A stretch of 64,000 nucleotides of DNA from Chrysoporthe austroafricana (taxonomy: Eukaryota; Ascomycota; Sordariomycetes; Diaporthales; Cryphonectriaceae): positions 4,218,342-4,282,341 of the forward strand of contig JYIP02000007.1 in assembly GCA_001051155.2 (NCBI GenBank), written 5' to 3'. Positions 1 to 11,838 of this stretch are shown here, one piece after another. The position numbers and the translations under genes are program-made. The notes beneath the pieces are model-generated. The model had not been told where the DNA came from. It made no database searches and worked only from the letters and a program-made list of their open reading frames with translations. How positions within the stretch are numbered: position 1 is the first letter of the stretch; each line of letters begins with the position of its first letter.

Positions 1-3000
1 CAATGAGGACCAGACCTGCAGGACGGGGCCTTGTAGCAAGCCAGGGTCGCTTGCGAGGATTGTCGAAGCTCGTTTTCCCAGACATAATGATAGCACGTGA
101 TTCCGGGAATATATTTGCTAATGGCCTGGCAGACCTGTCTCAACACCTATGACGTTGAGTTGTCTTGCTCTAGGTTATATTTGAAAGGTCCTATTGAATG
201 ATGTTGCGCCGTGCATTTCTGTATCCGATGCCCTCACTGGCACGCAGCTTAGCAAGAGCTTTAGAATAAGTTTTTGATCTTAGTAATTCTATCCTGAATC
301 AACCACCACTTGCCATTGGTGTCGCGATTCGTATCATGTTACTTATATGAAAGAAGCTTGATCAACACTTCACATGGTTGGAGATATAGAGGCCAGTGTA
401 TTCTGATGAGCTTATTAGTGAGTAAATGATGAGGTATCATACTGGACTACTGCTCAGACCTCCTTAGAAAGAACTATGTGGAAGAAAAAATGGAGGAGGC
501 AGGAGTAGCTGTGCTGCTCAGCTTTCGCCACATACGCCTGTTTGAAGAATTGAGATCTACGGTCTTCGGGTTGATTCTAGACCACCAGAGGCAACAGCTA
601 GCTGGCCCCATCCCTTGTTAGTATCCTGATCCTTCGCCAAAGTGGGAAGTGGTCAATCGAAGCAGGTGGGCCGTGCACCAGGCTGTCAACTATTTAACGG
701 CACCTCCCCCAGCAGCCCATTCTGATTCCTATTTGTGTTCACTTCTTGTCTATCACCTGTCAAAGACACACCCACAAGCTCATCACACAAATTCTCATCA
801 ACCACAAAGATATCAGTTATCAATGAAAATACAGGCCTATATCGGAGAGACCCCAACCTAAGGGGGCAGCCCCGCCTCCCCAGGCTAGGGGCTCTCTAGC
901 TCTGCCTCCCCAGCCTGGTGGCCTCCCCAGCCTGGTGACCACCCAAATTGCGCGATATCGCCATCGTCTGGGACGCCACCGCCAGAGAGGAGTTCGGAGC
1001 GGCGAACTATCCATTGTACGTTAGTTCAAGTATATTATCTTTTCCCTTTATAACCGCTGGAACTACAAAATGCCAATCCTTCATCTACCAGAACCAGAGT
1101 CCGTAGACCTAGAGAGTGCTTCTGCACAATCCTCACACACAACCCGGGCTAGGTCAGCCTCGAGGTGGCCGAGATTCATGCGTTGGTAGGCGAGGTGCTC
1201 CGATAGAGACACCATAATTCGACGAGCACCTCGCCAACCAAATCTCGGAAACCTGGATGGTCGCACCGGCGACCTGAAAGAGCGACGCACTAAGAAGCAA
1301 ACATCATCACCTGAACATCAACACCGAATCATTCGAACATCAACGCTCGGCCACCTTAACATGAGAGCCCTGAGTTACTTGTTCAACTAGGAAGGAAAAG
1401 GTTGAGGTTGGGATGACAATAACTGGGTAGACCCGCGAGGGGGGGCGGTGGATCTGAATGTCTTTGCGGATACTCTCCAAGCTTACCTTTATGCATGGCT
1501 TTCGACAGCAGAAATCAAATTATTAGCATCCGCGACTAAGTCGAAAACACGTGACAATCCACAGAATATGAGCGCTCTTCTTCGGCGCTGTAAGGGCCGG
1601 CGGGTTTGCTAGCTCCCATGCGATAGCGACGATATCCTGCCAAAACGGCTCGTGCACTATCGTGATTATCTTAGCATGAGACCTGGATAGACTTGAAAGC
1701 CCACAGAATAACTTATAAGCGTGCACATCATACACACATGAGCTAGAGATGGGATCTCCGTGGCACGGCGAGACTCGGGGGGGGGGGCGCAGGGACTTAG
1801 TTAGCCCGCACACGTGGGAGCGATAATGGACGAGTTCTCCATGTGCTCCAATGTAGGTCTGTAGGTCTTGTTGAACCCCCCCCAAGAAAAAAATTTGAGC
1901 CATACATCCTCAGGCCGTTTGCCATATAGAAAGGTGCGATCTGCACATGCGAGAGGCAGAGCCGTTTTACTCCCCGCCGCCCTAAGCACGATTTATTTCC
2001 CCTTCCTCGTTCCGTGCGCCAATAACGTGCCAGAACCTTTGTCATAGACGGAGTGCCGTAGCGATCGTCCGGAGCCATTGGCAACCGCTGGGCCACCTTG
2101 AGCCTCGACTTCCACGACCCCCGGACATCCTGCGGAGCGTAAAGATTGAGGCTCTACCAGACCTCAGCAACACAACGTTTTCAACCATGGGGACGCCATA
2201 TTACCCATCCAGAATGATGCTGTCGCTGACGCCCTCGCGCGGTCCGTCGCGGAGGTAGGTGCAGTGCTTCCGGCTCCAGGACTGCTTTTCCAGCCCGTCT
2301 GCCGACGCCACGCTGGGCCAGACCATCCAGCTCCTGGTCAACCGCAATATGCACCGCTTCGCCCTTGCCTACGTCTTCATCGGTCGCAGAACAAGTCTCA
2401 TAGGGAGAGCTACACCCCAACTGTGGACCGTATATCTTGAGCCGGAGAAGCTTCAAAAGCAGGTGGTGTGGTTCGTGTTCTCCAGGATCCCCAGGAGGAA
2501 GCCGACCTAGAGAGACGGTAACTACCCTCAGCAGCTGATTTGGCTTGACGGTCGAGTTTGGTTGGCTGTAGGGATTGGGTGCCGCCAGGCCAGAGAGGAA
2601 GAGATGGCGCTGACCCTGTCCTCTTCCGCCTAGGAATAGCACGCGGGTGATCTACCTAATCGACTAGTTCTCTACGGTTCTCTTACTATAGACACGATCA
2701 TACGGATATAGCTTCCTTATAATTAGGTCTATAGCGGTAGGCAGCAGAGTACGAAGGGAAGGATGAAGCGTAATCACCCAAGCTCCTTTTCGCTGTGCCT
2801 CGTTAAATTTCTGTCTCTAACTACCCAGCAAAAGTCACACGCAATATCTCCACAGCAATGTGTCGGGAACGCAGGGTAAGACGCTGCTCCCCTCCACCTC
2901 CTCCCTTCCATACTTCCTTCGTCAGGTTTGAGAAACCGCCCGCGGTCGTCAAACAAGAGTTGGGCAATAAGACGGGCTACTTCTGATTGAGAGCGGGGGC

Positions 3001-3878
3001 CTGTGACCCTTGACCTGGCATTGAATCCAGCTCTTGCACGACCAGGTGCTGCAAGCCAGGAGGATAAGAAAGCTTGAGCCGGTTACCTCGAGAAATCTTG
3101 ATATAAACGGGACGCCTGCATCTGTTGTTTTTATAGGGAACGAACGAGTGTATATTGAAGCTTGACGAGCTGAACTATCTGGAAGAGAGGAAAGCCGCCC
3201 TTATATAGAGGGCCCTCTGGCCCCCTAGGGGTCTGGAAAGACCGTTTATCTTTCCCTTCATCTGTTTGTCTTTTCTTTCAACCGATAGAGTTCGTTGGGC
3301 ATCAATCTATCCTTTCAGAGGCCAGTGTAGTTTCCTAAATAGGAAACCACGATGCCGATCTGGAGGTTAGCAGGCCTGGGTGCCTAGAGGGTGCCAGAGA
3401 GGGTGCCTGAGAGCCTTGTCAATATTCAACAGCATCTTGGGGCAGAGGCCATGACGATGCGCGTACAAGGCTCCACGTTTCAGTGCCGAGGAGAGCTGGA
3501 AGACAACAGACGCCCGTCATATATGCAAGTTCTACTCATTCAAGGGCAGAGCAAGGGGTGACTCTCGAAGTCCCGTGCGTGACCAGTGGCCTTTACCGCA
3601 CGGTCTGCCAGGAAGATCAATAAGAGCTGTGGCCGCCATGCCTTGATCTTGCCCGCCGCTGATCCGACGAAGAAACGATCGCGAAGCATTGCCCTTGCTG
3701 CTCGGAGACACATTCCAGAGCCCGGCCGTCCAGTTCGCCCCAATTTTGCGTCCCTTCCTCTCTTTTTCCTTTTCCTTCAACAAGAACATCTCTAAGCAAC
3801 CAAACCAACACTTATTCCACACTTATTCTACCCTTAGCTTGACTCGTACTTCGGCAGCTCTCTGTCACAACAGCGATC
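1..3878. other. Gene-poor left flank
   Basis: No intact gene is visible in this stretch. The best coding-like patch lies on the plus strand at about 2180-2515, where a readable stretch (an Ala/Val-rich helix followed by a Pro-rich LLFQP motif) switches frame near 2300 and continues as another readable stretch (QLLVNRNMHRFALAY). This could be a decayed ORF but matches no family I recognise. At about 840-940 short imperfect repeats of a CCTCCCCAGCCTGGTG-type unit occur. The last 300 bases are pyrimidine-rich and probably contain the promoter and 5' leader of the gene that starts at 3879. Confidence 0.4.
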
Positions 3879-5460
3879 ATGGCTCCGAACTCACTGCAGC
3901 TATTCAAGGACTTCGTCTTCGCGGCAGCCTCTAGCGAGGGCTTCCATCCGCCAGATGTAAACAAACCACTAATTCTCTAGGACTGACACTTAGCTTTAGC
4001 TTTTGAGCCATATGCGAAACCAGTATGAAGACGCTCCCCGGTCTGTTCAGTTTCTCGCCGAGGAGATTCCGAAACTCCTCAAGCAGGACCGGACAGATGA
4101 CGCCGCGTCTAAAGCGGTGTCAACAACAGCCGCTCTCCCGCGACTACAAAAAATGGGGAAGCAAGAAGATCTGTCATGTCGAGCCTCGAAATCTGCCAAG
4201 ACCGGTTCAACAAACTCAGAAGGAGCCGTAGGAGGCGAGGCTAGTTCTGCTAGTCGTCAGTCAGTGATAGCCATCCGTCACATAGTTGACGAACGCATTC
4301 AAGAGGAGACATCGCACCATGAGGAGCCATCCGGATACCCCAGATCACCCGCATACAATGCACCTACGACGCCGAGCCACTTGGAGGATGGTACGGTAGC
4401 ACCGGGGAGTCATCTGGGTACCCCGAGTCTCCGTCGTACGATCCGCCCACAACGCTCACCCATTCGGAAATTGGCAGCACTTGGGAACCATCCGACTCCG
4501 GCTCCAGCGAATCTCCTGCAAACTCTCAATCTACGACGCCGACCGATTCGGAGGAAGGCGTCACTGGGGAGCCGTACGGCTCTAGCGAACCTTCCGCACA
4601 GCCTCAATCTACGGTCCTTGCTTACGACCAGTCACAGGCGCGTCCAACGGCGTTCCTAGATGCTCCGGGCCTGGATGTTGAAGAACCACTTCAAAAGGCG
4701 TCCCTTGAGGCCGAAGTCGAGAATCTAACCACACTTCTATATCAGTCAATTGACGAGCCCTACTTCGACGAGCGGGATACATGGATGGTAGGGGATGCGG
4801 TCGAATTGACTCCCGGCTCGCTCAAAGGCCTTCGCCCGGAGCAGTAGCTTAATATATGGGCCATTACCGCCGCCATGGAGCTGGTAGACAGGCCTCGTTG
4901 TGTGGGGTACGACCTCAGTATCGCGCTGCACCAGGACGGCGAGAACGGTAACGTCGTCCCGGCCTCGAGGCCTTTCGAGCGCTGGAGAAAGAAGATCAAC
5001 GAATACCGACTCGATACCACTCACGATTTTAACCAGATCTATTTCTGTCCATTGAATGTGAACACAGATCATTCCACTGCAACTCGTTTGGCTGGCAGTA
5101 CCATCATCTCTGGCAAGAGGAAAGTGTCTCACGTGGGAGCCTTTGTAGAGGTAAGGGAGCCTTTGTAGAGGTAAAAGGACCTGACGTCAGCCTGTCGAGC
5201 TTTGTGCTAACTCTTCTGCAGGAGGAGTTCGGCGACCTGGGCTTCGGATACAAGGAGGCTGTAAGTTGTAGTGTTCAATTGTCCGACCGACCATGATACT
5301 GACGTACCAGCTAGGCCTACCCCCCAGCAAAAAAGACTTTTCTTGTGGTTTGTCGGTGATACGGAATTACGAGCTGCGGGTGAGTAGACAGGATGTTGGC
5401 AAATGGAGCGACGACGTAAATTCTCGGGCAGTTGATCGACTCACTGAAGACGGCGGCTGA
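3879..5460 (+). pseudogene. Ulp1/C48-like cysteine protease, disrupted
   Basis: This is a likely remnant of a Ulp1-type (SUMO/ubiquitin-like protease, peptidase C48) protein. Exon 1 (3879-3956) starts at an ATG with MAPNSLQLFKDF. An intron at 3957-3999 joins it in phase to a Ser/Pro/Thr-rich middle region. The C-terminal half shows the Ulp1 layout: a PEQ-stop-LN box where family members have W-LN(D), then IYFCPLNVNTDH (the core strand and His region), and, after introns ending at 5221 and at 5261-5310, KKDFSCGLSVIRN with the probable catalytic Cys at 5344-5346. Two defects are visible. The frame changes near 4390-4405, and a TAG at 4845-4847 replaces the expected Trp of the W-LN box. A 20-bp direct duplication at 5135-5174 repeats the exon/intron junction. 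Family assignment is by motif only; the precise substrate class is unknown. Confidence 0.6.
5135..5174 (+). repeat. 20-bp tandem duplication across a splice donor
   Basis: Two perfect, adjacent copies of a 20-base unit beginning GGGAGCC and ending AGAGGTAA. Each copy carries a possible GTAA splice donor, so the duplication offers two alternative donors for the intron that ends at 5221 in the Ulp1-like gene. Confidence 0.85.
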
Positions 5461-6232
5461 GAATGGCCTCTTGCGTCCGAAACCGGCAGTAAGAGGGCTC
5501 GCCAGAACTTGATGGTTTGCATGAACAACGTTGCATCTGCCTGAACTTCAGAACTCGCTAGGAATGGTCTGGGTCAAGGGAGGATCAACAGACTGCGTGA
5601 ATCAGTCTCATACAGGCCAGGCGTTTTGCGTTCTGAACATTGAAATCTTGTGTCTTTAGAGTGGAACGCTTATCAATTGCATGTATCTCGAAACAGAGCT
5701 GTCTAAGAATTGGTTTCCTCGAAGTTAAGGGAGACATTTGGCTGGTGTCCGCAACGTCAAAGTGTTGTAGCGGGCACTACTGACATTATTTGTTTCAGTT
5801 ACGCCGCGCCTGTAACTATGCACAGCCGCAGCGCCGCAGCAGGTCCCCTCGGCGGGCGGCCATGGTAGGTCCCCGACCTGCAGCCCGCACCCTCCAGCTA
5901 GGCATGGTGAGCTTATCAAGGCTATCTGCTAGGCGCTCGAGCCCGTCGTGCAGCTCGAGAGATAACACCAACCCGACTAGGGGAGGATAGAGCCGCCGGT
6001 GTTCTCGGCGTAATTGTTAAGACTAGGGCGAATGGCACCCAACGAGAAACACTTGGCTCTGCATCGTCACACGTATCGTGGTCAAGACAGTGGGAATACG
6101 TACAGGGCACAAAGTAGCGATGACAGATGAAGAATACGTAGGTAACTTCAGGGCAGTATAGGAAGCATCCAAGCTTAATCATATAAACAATCTACCGGTC
6201 TCTTCATTGCACGTAGAGAACGTGCTGCTCGT
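5461..6232. other. Intergenic, no feature recognised
   Basis: Short overlapping reading frames only, with no start, motif or splice pattern that supports a gene. Confidence 0.4.
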
Positions 6233-6982
6233 TTATGCAATATGCTCCCACTGCTGCATTTTCCCAGGGAAAAAGCCAGACTCCTCGACATTAAGCAGGA
6301 CAACCACCTGCAACGTGTCCGTGGCTAGCAGCATACCTGACAGTCTAAGATTGTGCAGCACAAAGACAAACTCGTCCGTCTCGGACGTCTCCATCTCCCA
6401 GCGCTCGCTGTTGTCGCCCACGGCTCGCGCGCCCCGCGGTGGAATGATGACCCCTTCGAGGCCGGCCTCTCGGCTCCGCAACCTTCGTAGCTCGGGAAAC
6501 ACCGTGCCGTGGACGAAATCGTCAGCGTTTCTCCAGATGGTGGCCACACAACGCTTGCACGGCGCGTTGACGTCAGAAGGCCGATGCCGCCGGGGCATCC
6601 AGCACCGGGTGAGGGCCTCATCGCCACGCACTGTCCCCTCCATCTTCTCGACCTCTATGAACGCAAGACCGTCATCGCCGACGCCGTGGGTAACTCGCTT
6701 CGGAATTGGGATGTCGGTATAGGTATGAAGCAGTCGATAGACCCTTGCTTCGTGAGTGAAGCGTTCGTGTATGGACGGTAGTGTGGCGTGTCCGCCTGTA
6801 TCGCTCCCATCCGAGAGCCGATCTTTTGGGATCTCACGCTTAGTGAAATGCTCCCTCGTCCATACATAGGAGACGCCGTCGAATTCATATCGGTATTCGT
6901 CTTTATCAGGATCGTCATCCGCGGTGGACACCGAATGGCATTTGTATTGACATTCGTCTTTGAAAGGATCGTAGTCACCCAT
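6233..6982 (-). CDS. APH-like protein lacking catalytic residues
   Basis: Minus-strand ORF of 249 codons from the ATG at 6982 (context ACCATGG); an upstream in-frame ATG at 7057 is less likely. It follows the layout of fungal aminoglycoside-phosphotransferase-like (APH, protein-kinase-like fold) proteins: YRYEFDGVSYVWTREHF near the N-terminus, the helix and strand HEARVYRLLHTYTDIPIPKRV, a LRRLRS..GLEGVIIPP segment, and a C-terminal catalytic region. That region reads VLHNLRLSGMLL where the family has HxDxxxxN, and LLNVEESGFFP where the family has IDWEYAGFFP. The Asp/Asn of the catalytic loop and the Asp of the metal site are therefore absent while the surroundings remain alignable. Phosphotransfer is unlikely. 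It could be a pseudokinase or a gene in decay; the frame itself is open. Confidence 0.6.
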   Translation of the reverse strand: MGDYDPFKDECQYKCHSVSTADDDPDKDEYRYEFDGVSYVWTREHFTKREIPKDRLSDGSDTGGHATLPSIHERFTHEARVYRLLHTYTDIPIPKRVTHGVGDDGLAFIEVEKMEGTVRGDEALTRCWMPRRHRPSDVNAPCKRCVATIWRNADDFVHGTVFPELRRLRSREAGLEGVIIPPRGARAVGDNSERWEMETSETDEFVFVLHNLRLSGMLLATDTLQVVVLLNVEESGFFPGKMQQWEHIA

Positions 6983-9040
6983 GGTGCAGACAGAATAAAA
7001 GCATATGTAAGTCGAGAGCATGTAGGTCACGCTGGAGACGGAATGATGGTGAAGCATAGGGGTGAGGGTGAAAGTAGAGGTCCAAGGGCATTTCCATTCG
7101 TGAGTATGGCAGTAGAGGTCTCGCCCTTGCTTCTGCGCGGTACACTGATATTTGTCTCACTTTTCCTTCCCGCTCGCACATTTGCCATACATGCTGACCA
7201 GCCGCGACACACTGAAACCAATAAACTTACGGATCATCAAAGCCACCCCGTCCCTCCTTACTATCTGTGTAGATCTGAGTCTTACTCTGTTAGCCCAGTC
7301 TCCAGTCTGGCTGTGGCCTCTGCCTCCTGGATGGGGACCGACGCCAAAATCATATGAAGTTCCCGAGCACGCAGGAAGATATGTCGGAGCTGAGAATAAC
7401 TAGGTTAAGGTGATCTGCGGGACTCTGTAGAGGCCGATTGATATTTAGCGGTTGTGCGGAGCGGAGGACAAGAGGAAAAAAGAAGAAAAGAAACAAAAGA
7501 GAGGGAGGGCTATGACAACGCAGGAACAACATGTTGTAACACTCGGGCAGCAAGCTCAGCGGTAGTGAGACGACAGAGGGCCACCTGAATCGGGTCAGTA
7601 CGCAAGGTCAGAGACATAGAGGCCGACGTGGCCAGCAGACTGCTGATAATCACCGAAGTTGTCGTCGTAGAAGGTCTGGCTACGCTGGACCCAGCGATAC
7701 CGCGAGCCGTCGGAGACTGCCAGGCTCACCGTGGCCGATTTTTCCTGAGGGTAGCCGAAGTCGAAAACCAAGACGGTGCCGATCGGGTGCTGGCTGCGCT
7801 CGAACTACCTAGCAGCCTTGCCTTCCACATGTCGCACCGTCTCTGACTGAGATCTGGCAGGCGAGGGACGGCAGGCGGCCAGGACCGAGCTCGAAAAATG
7901 AAATATAGCCCTGAGAATATAGAGACCCGGTAAGCTTGATGGCAGCCGTACCCTCCTCTTTAAAAAGCGCCATGCGACGGCGAACTTCGGGGTTGTCGAT
8001 GGGTATAGCCAGATTCCCGATAGCAGCTTCCAGGAAGCGGCGAAGGCGACGTTGGGTCTGATAATATAGATTGCTTTGACCCGAGACGTCGATTTAGGCG
8101 ATTTTAGTTTCGTAGCCTTAGTTCAGCTTGCCGATGCCTTCGAAGGGAAGAAGCAGGTCGTCAAGTCGAGCGGCAGGCCATTGGAAGGTGAACAAATGCT
8201 CTTTGGGCGACCACGGTGAAGAGTTTTTGTCCTCGTTAAGACGGGAAGACAGTAATTCTCTCTCACGCGCAAACGCATGGAGCACCGTCTGCACAGCACG
8301 CGCTCCACATTCTCTTTCGCATACATGTCGCCACCGTCCCCAGTTCCCACCTCAGCATCACGGGGGGCGATGGGATCCTGCGCAGGACCGGGACCTTCTC
8401 CTTCAACTTCATTCTGCTGCTGACGATATTCTCCGGTGTTAGCCTCAGCACCGTGGCGGACGAGGTTCTGTCCGGCCTCGATCAGCATCTGCCACCCTCA
8501 CAACAAACTTTTTGGAAGGGGAATGGGGCATTCTTTTCGCTTACCGACGAATCTGGCGCGGCCGATCCCATATTACCAGGCCGCGGGGGTGTGATGTTGT
8601 ATGTCGGTGTAGAGGGAGGACGAGGCGCTGAGATGAAGTTCTGGGGGTGACACAGAGCTGTGGCATGGAGGTGGAGGAGAAGAGCTCTACTGCTGCTGGC
8701 ACCTGATGAAAATTGTCACCTGGGACTGCTCTTATATATACTCCACAAGGCTGCGCGCAAGCCTTTGTGAGGCCTGCGAGCTTCGCCCCAGCAATTTCTT
8801 GCGCTGAAAAATATGCCGAAGGCCCTGCCACCGTCCGTTCTCTTCTTCTGACACACACTCAACACGCGCTACGACGTGGGAAGGCGATTTGTGATCGCGC
8901 CGAATCGTCAATGGGAACAGACATTTAGCCAGTGATTTGGAACCCCCGTTGTCTATACAGCACACTTGAGGACCAGTGCTACGGGGACTGAATTAATATT
9001 TTCCGTCAACCCTCCGGTTAGAATGATCTGAAAAGCTTCA
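6983..9040. other. Spacer with a possible decayed gene
   Basis: No intact gene. Minus-strand coding-like patches occur at 7640-8490 and are listed separately. The remainder is moderately AT-rich with short frames only. Confidence 0.35.
7640..8490 (-). pseudogene. Decayed unidentified ORF
   Basis: Three minus-strand segments read like protein but lie in different frames or behind stops. One, ending near 8123, contains an ERVLCRRCSMRLRV stretch with a CxxC pair. One at about 7830-8060 reads RRFLEAAIGNLAIPIDNPE and continues RRRMALFKEEG. One at about 7640-7790 reads GTVLVFDFGYPQEK and SLAVSDGSRYRWVQRS. Their order is co-linear and they could be pieces of one gene. I do not recognise the family. 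Chance open frames remain possible. Confidence 0.3.
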
Positions 9041-11838
9041 TCAACCAAGCAAGAGCAACTTCACCTCAGGCCCTGGCTCCACCGCGTCCTCCAGCGCCAG
9101 TAGAAGAACTTGCCGTAAACCCCGCCGCTCCGCGATGCCGTCCCGCCATACCACGTGCAAGACCCATACTAGATTCCATGGGCAACCCGGCTCTGGTGCT
9201 TGAACTTCTGTTGAACATAGAAGTGCCGAGTTCGCAATAGGGGTCTGACTGCGCGACAAGACGACCATGTCGATGGCATCGCCGGGTGGAGGCAGAAGAG
9301 ATACGTTATCCGGGTGGAGGGACCCGACCATCTTGTGGGAACGGGAGCGGAGAGGATGCGTGGAAGTTCTTTGCGGCGCGCCGGCTGGGTCTTCTGTCTT
9401 CGGTGATGATGCTTGGTGGTTCGCGCTCAGAATGAGGCGGAAGTGAACTGTCCAACATTGGAGAACATGATATGGCGGGAATTTCCTGCGCAGTGAAATG
9501 AGTTAGCTAGTTCAAACATGACATTATCAAGCCATCTGCTTGTAAGCATTAAGACCCTAAAGGGTAATATTGGGCAACGGCCAAGGACTGACGGGATTTC
9601 CACTGTCCTGAATTTTGCTTTCGCGATCTCTCGACCACACTTAGCCCTTGGGTCCTCTCGTTGTTTCCGTTCCTCGACTTCTTTACCCGCCGCCCCTCTT
9701 TCTTTCCTAAAGCGCAAATGGTACTTTCCGAAGTCCCTATCGGCGAATGGTCGATAGTGCTTCACTCCTAGTTGTTTCCCTTGTTTTATTCCTTTAAGAA
9801 GACCTGTAAGCGTTCTGTGGGTACGTAGATATATGTTCTTTTTTCAAGGGAGGGTCTTGGTCTTACTGTAACGATGTTGCGCATGCCAACTTCGTAATGC
9901 CCGGTGACTGGGATCGGACCCATATGGGAGCCGTCCTATCAGTCTGTCGTGTTCCACGCGGCTGTTAAGTAGTTCGAACGCGTAGAGCGGAAAGCCTGTT
10001 GCAAGGCTGTTATGGCTCTCCAGCCCAGACACGTCTTCGGTCTGGTATACTATATTTGTTGTACTGAAGCAACTGTTGGAGAAAATCTGACTGTCCGGGT
10101 TCCGAAAGGCTTGAACGGTATTAGATGAGAAGATATGTGGTAAGCCCTCTAGGAACTCAGCAAGGATCGATCCCTTTGACCTTGGCCTGTGCCGGGATGA
10201 GCTGCCCAGACTCCGAAGATGCCCCGAGGGCGGTAGTGCCTCCCAATCGACAATAGTCATATCCCGGAGCCATCGAATCATATTCATCGGTTCGTTCGTC
10301 TGCTCGCCATCCTGATGGTACCAGATATTATTTTCCCGGGGCCATTTGATTTCCCCCGTCCACCCTGCCCAGGAAAAGCTGGGAAACTCTGGTCGATGAC
10401 TCAGAGAGCCAGTTGGAGAGGCGAAGAGGATGAAGGCATCCACATAGTGTCCAGGAAGGCCTTCGATTGCGTTTGTTCTCATGCCCGCGAAAAGGGACCT
10501 CATTAAGCCCATGAAGGCGCGCAGTGCATCGCCATTGTATCGAAGATGCCGACGTGAGTACTCCTCCGAAAGATTTATATATGCATTAAGCGGCATGATG
10601 ATACCATTCAGCGGGTCGGGAACTTGCGGGATGCTATCTTCCTTGGCCCAAGAGCCTTCGGTAGAGAGGTGTTCCTTGCAACATAATCTTCCCCATGTCG
10701 CCTCGCGGCAGTAGAAATAAATGGCATTTTCAAATGAAACAAGGAGCCTTCTGGATAGCGCCCACTCCTGAAGCGTCCAAGCCCTCTGGCTATAGGTTGA
10801 GCGCTTAAAGTGATAGGTGAGAGGATGGATTATTGTCATATTCAGGCTGGTGTTAAGTTCTGAAATGCATTGAGAAGCATCTTTATTGTCCGGTCCTAGT
10901 TTCAAATCAGTATGAGCGTTCGTACCCGAAGCAAGTACCAGTGTGAAGTACGATCCTTGATAGATGGAGTTCATAAGCCAGATGCCCAGCCGCATATCCC
11001 ACTCATCATCGTGTACGAGGCATAGAGTATCGACCCAGAGGTATCTTAATCCCATGGCCTTAACCAGGTCCAGAGCTTCGCGTACGTTTTCTAAGAGCTA
11101 GGGCCAAATGCTATCCAAAGATCCTGCTATTGACAAATTTTCGAGATTCGCCTTCCTTAGTTTGAATCGAAGTGGGGATGGCTGATCCGAGACGTAGCTC
11201 AAGGCAGCGTACCGGGCGTTAAGTTCGGCGCTCCGAACGCAGCCAAGCTCCACATCAACAAGTCGAAAGTTTGACCCAGCCTCTTCGTCAAATTGATATT
11301 CGGTAGGTCGCGGCTATAGCACAAGGCTTATTAGTCAAGCCTTGAAAGACTTTAGGTCAGATAACTAATTGCAGACCTTTGGAAGACAGCAGTCGTTATG
11401 GCTGCCGTCGCATTTCTGCAACCAGTTTACTATACTCGGCGCGAGTGACGAGCAGCCCTGTGCCGACTTCTCTTGCTGATTTTTTGTTTCGATAAATCCA
11501 AGACGGATTTCTTGGACCTCTCCAGAGGCTGAGTGACAAGACAGGCGGAAGGACGTCTCGCCTTGAAGGAGGACTACGTCGATGGAGTCGTGAGGTCTGA
11601 GTTCCGCCGCTCCACTAGAGAGAGTTGTGACAACCACACCGCCGCAGAAAGGGCAGTCCCGTCGCTTACGAACTTCTTCCCAAGTGCCAAGACTATGCCG
11701 AAATTCTGTTCCGATATTGCTCTCGGACGAATCTAGAGACGGTTGAAGTTGGGTGATGATTGCATCATGGCTAGGGAGGCTTTCGTCGTTCAGCTCGAGG
11801 CCCCGCAGTTTGCAGCAGAATCCTGTGCAGCTCTCCAT
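9041..11838 (-). pseudogene. HET-domain (heterokaryon incompatibility) gene with premature stop
   Basis: HET-domain proteins trigger incompatibility-type cell death in filamentous fungi. Exon 1 (11838-11377) encodes a Cys-rich N-terminus (ESCTGFCCKLRGLEL, later IVNWLQKC..SHNDCC) typical of the pre-HET region. A 63-nt intron (11376-11314, weak donor GTCTGC, TTGACTAA branch site) joins it in phase to exon 2 from 11313, which carries the HET core: FRLVDVELG, RYAALSYV, GLRYLWVDTLCLVHDD, NSIYQGSYFTLVLASG and QRAWTLQEWALSRR. The canonical WG after ALSYV reads SD. At 11098-11100 a TAG interrupts the block before LRYLWVDTLC, at the position where relatives usually have Gln. The long frame ends at 9844. 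A second block at 9331-9041 (MVVLSRSQTPI, RDGIAERRGLRQVLLLALE) resembles the usual HET-protein C-terminus, so the ancestral gene probably reached 9041. Family call is firm; inactivation is likely unless the stop is a sequencing error. Confidence 0.75.
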
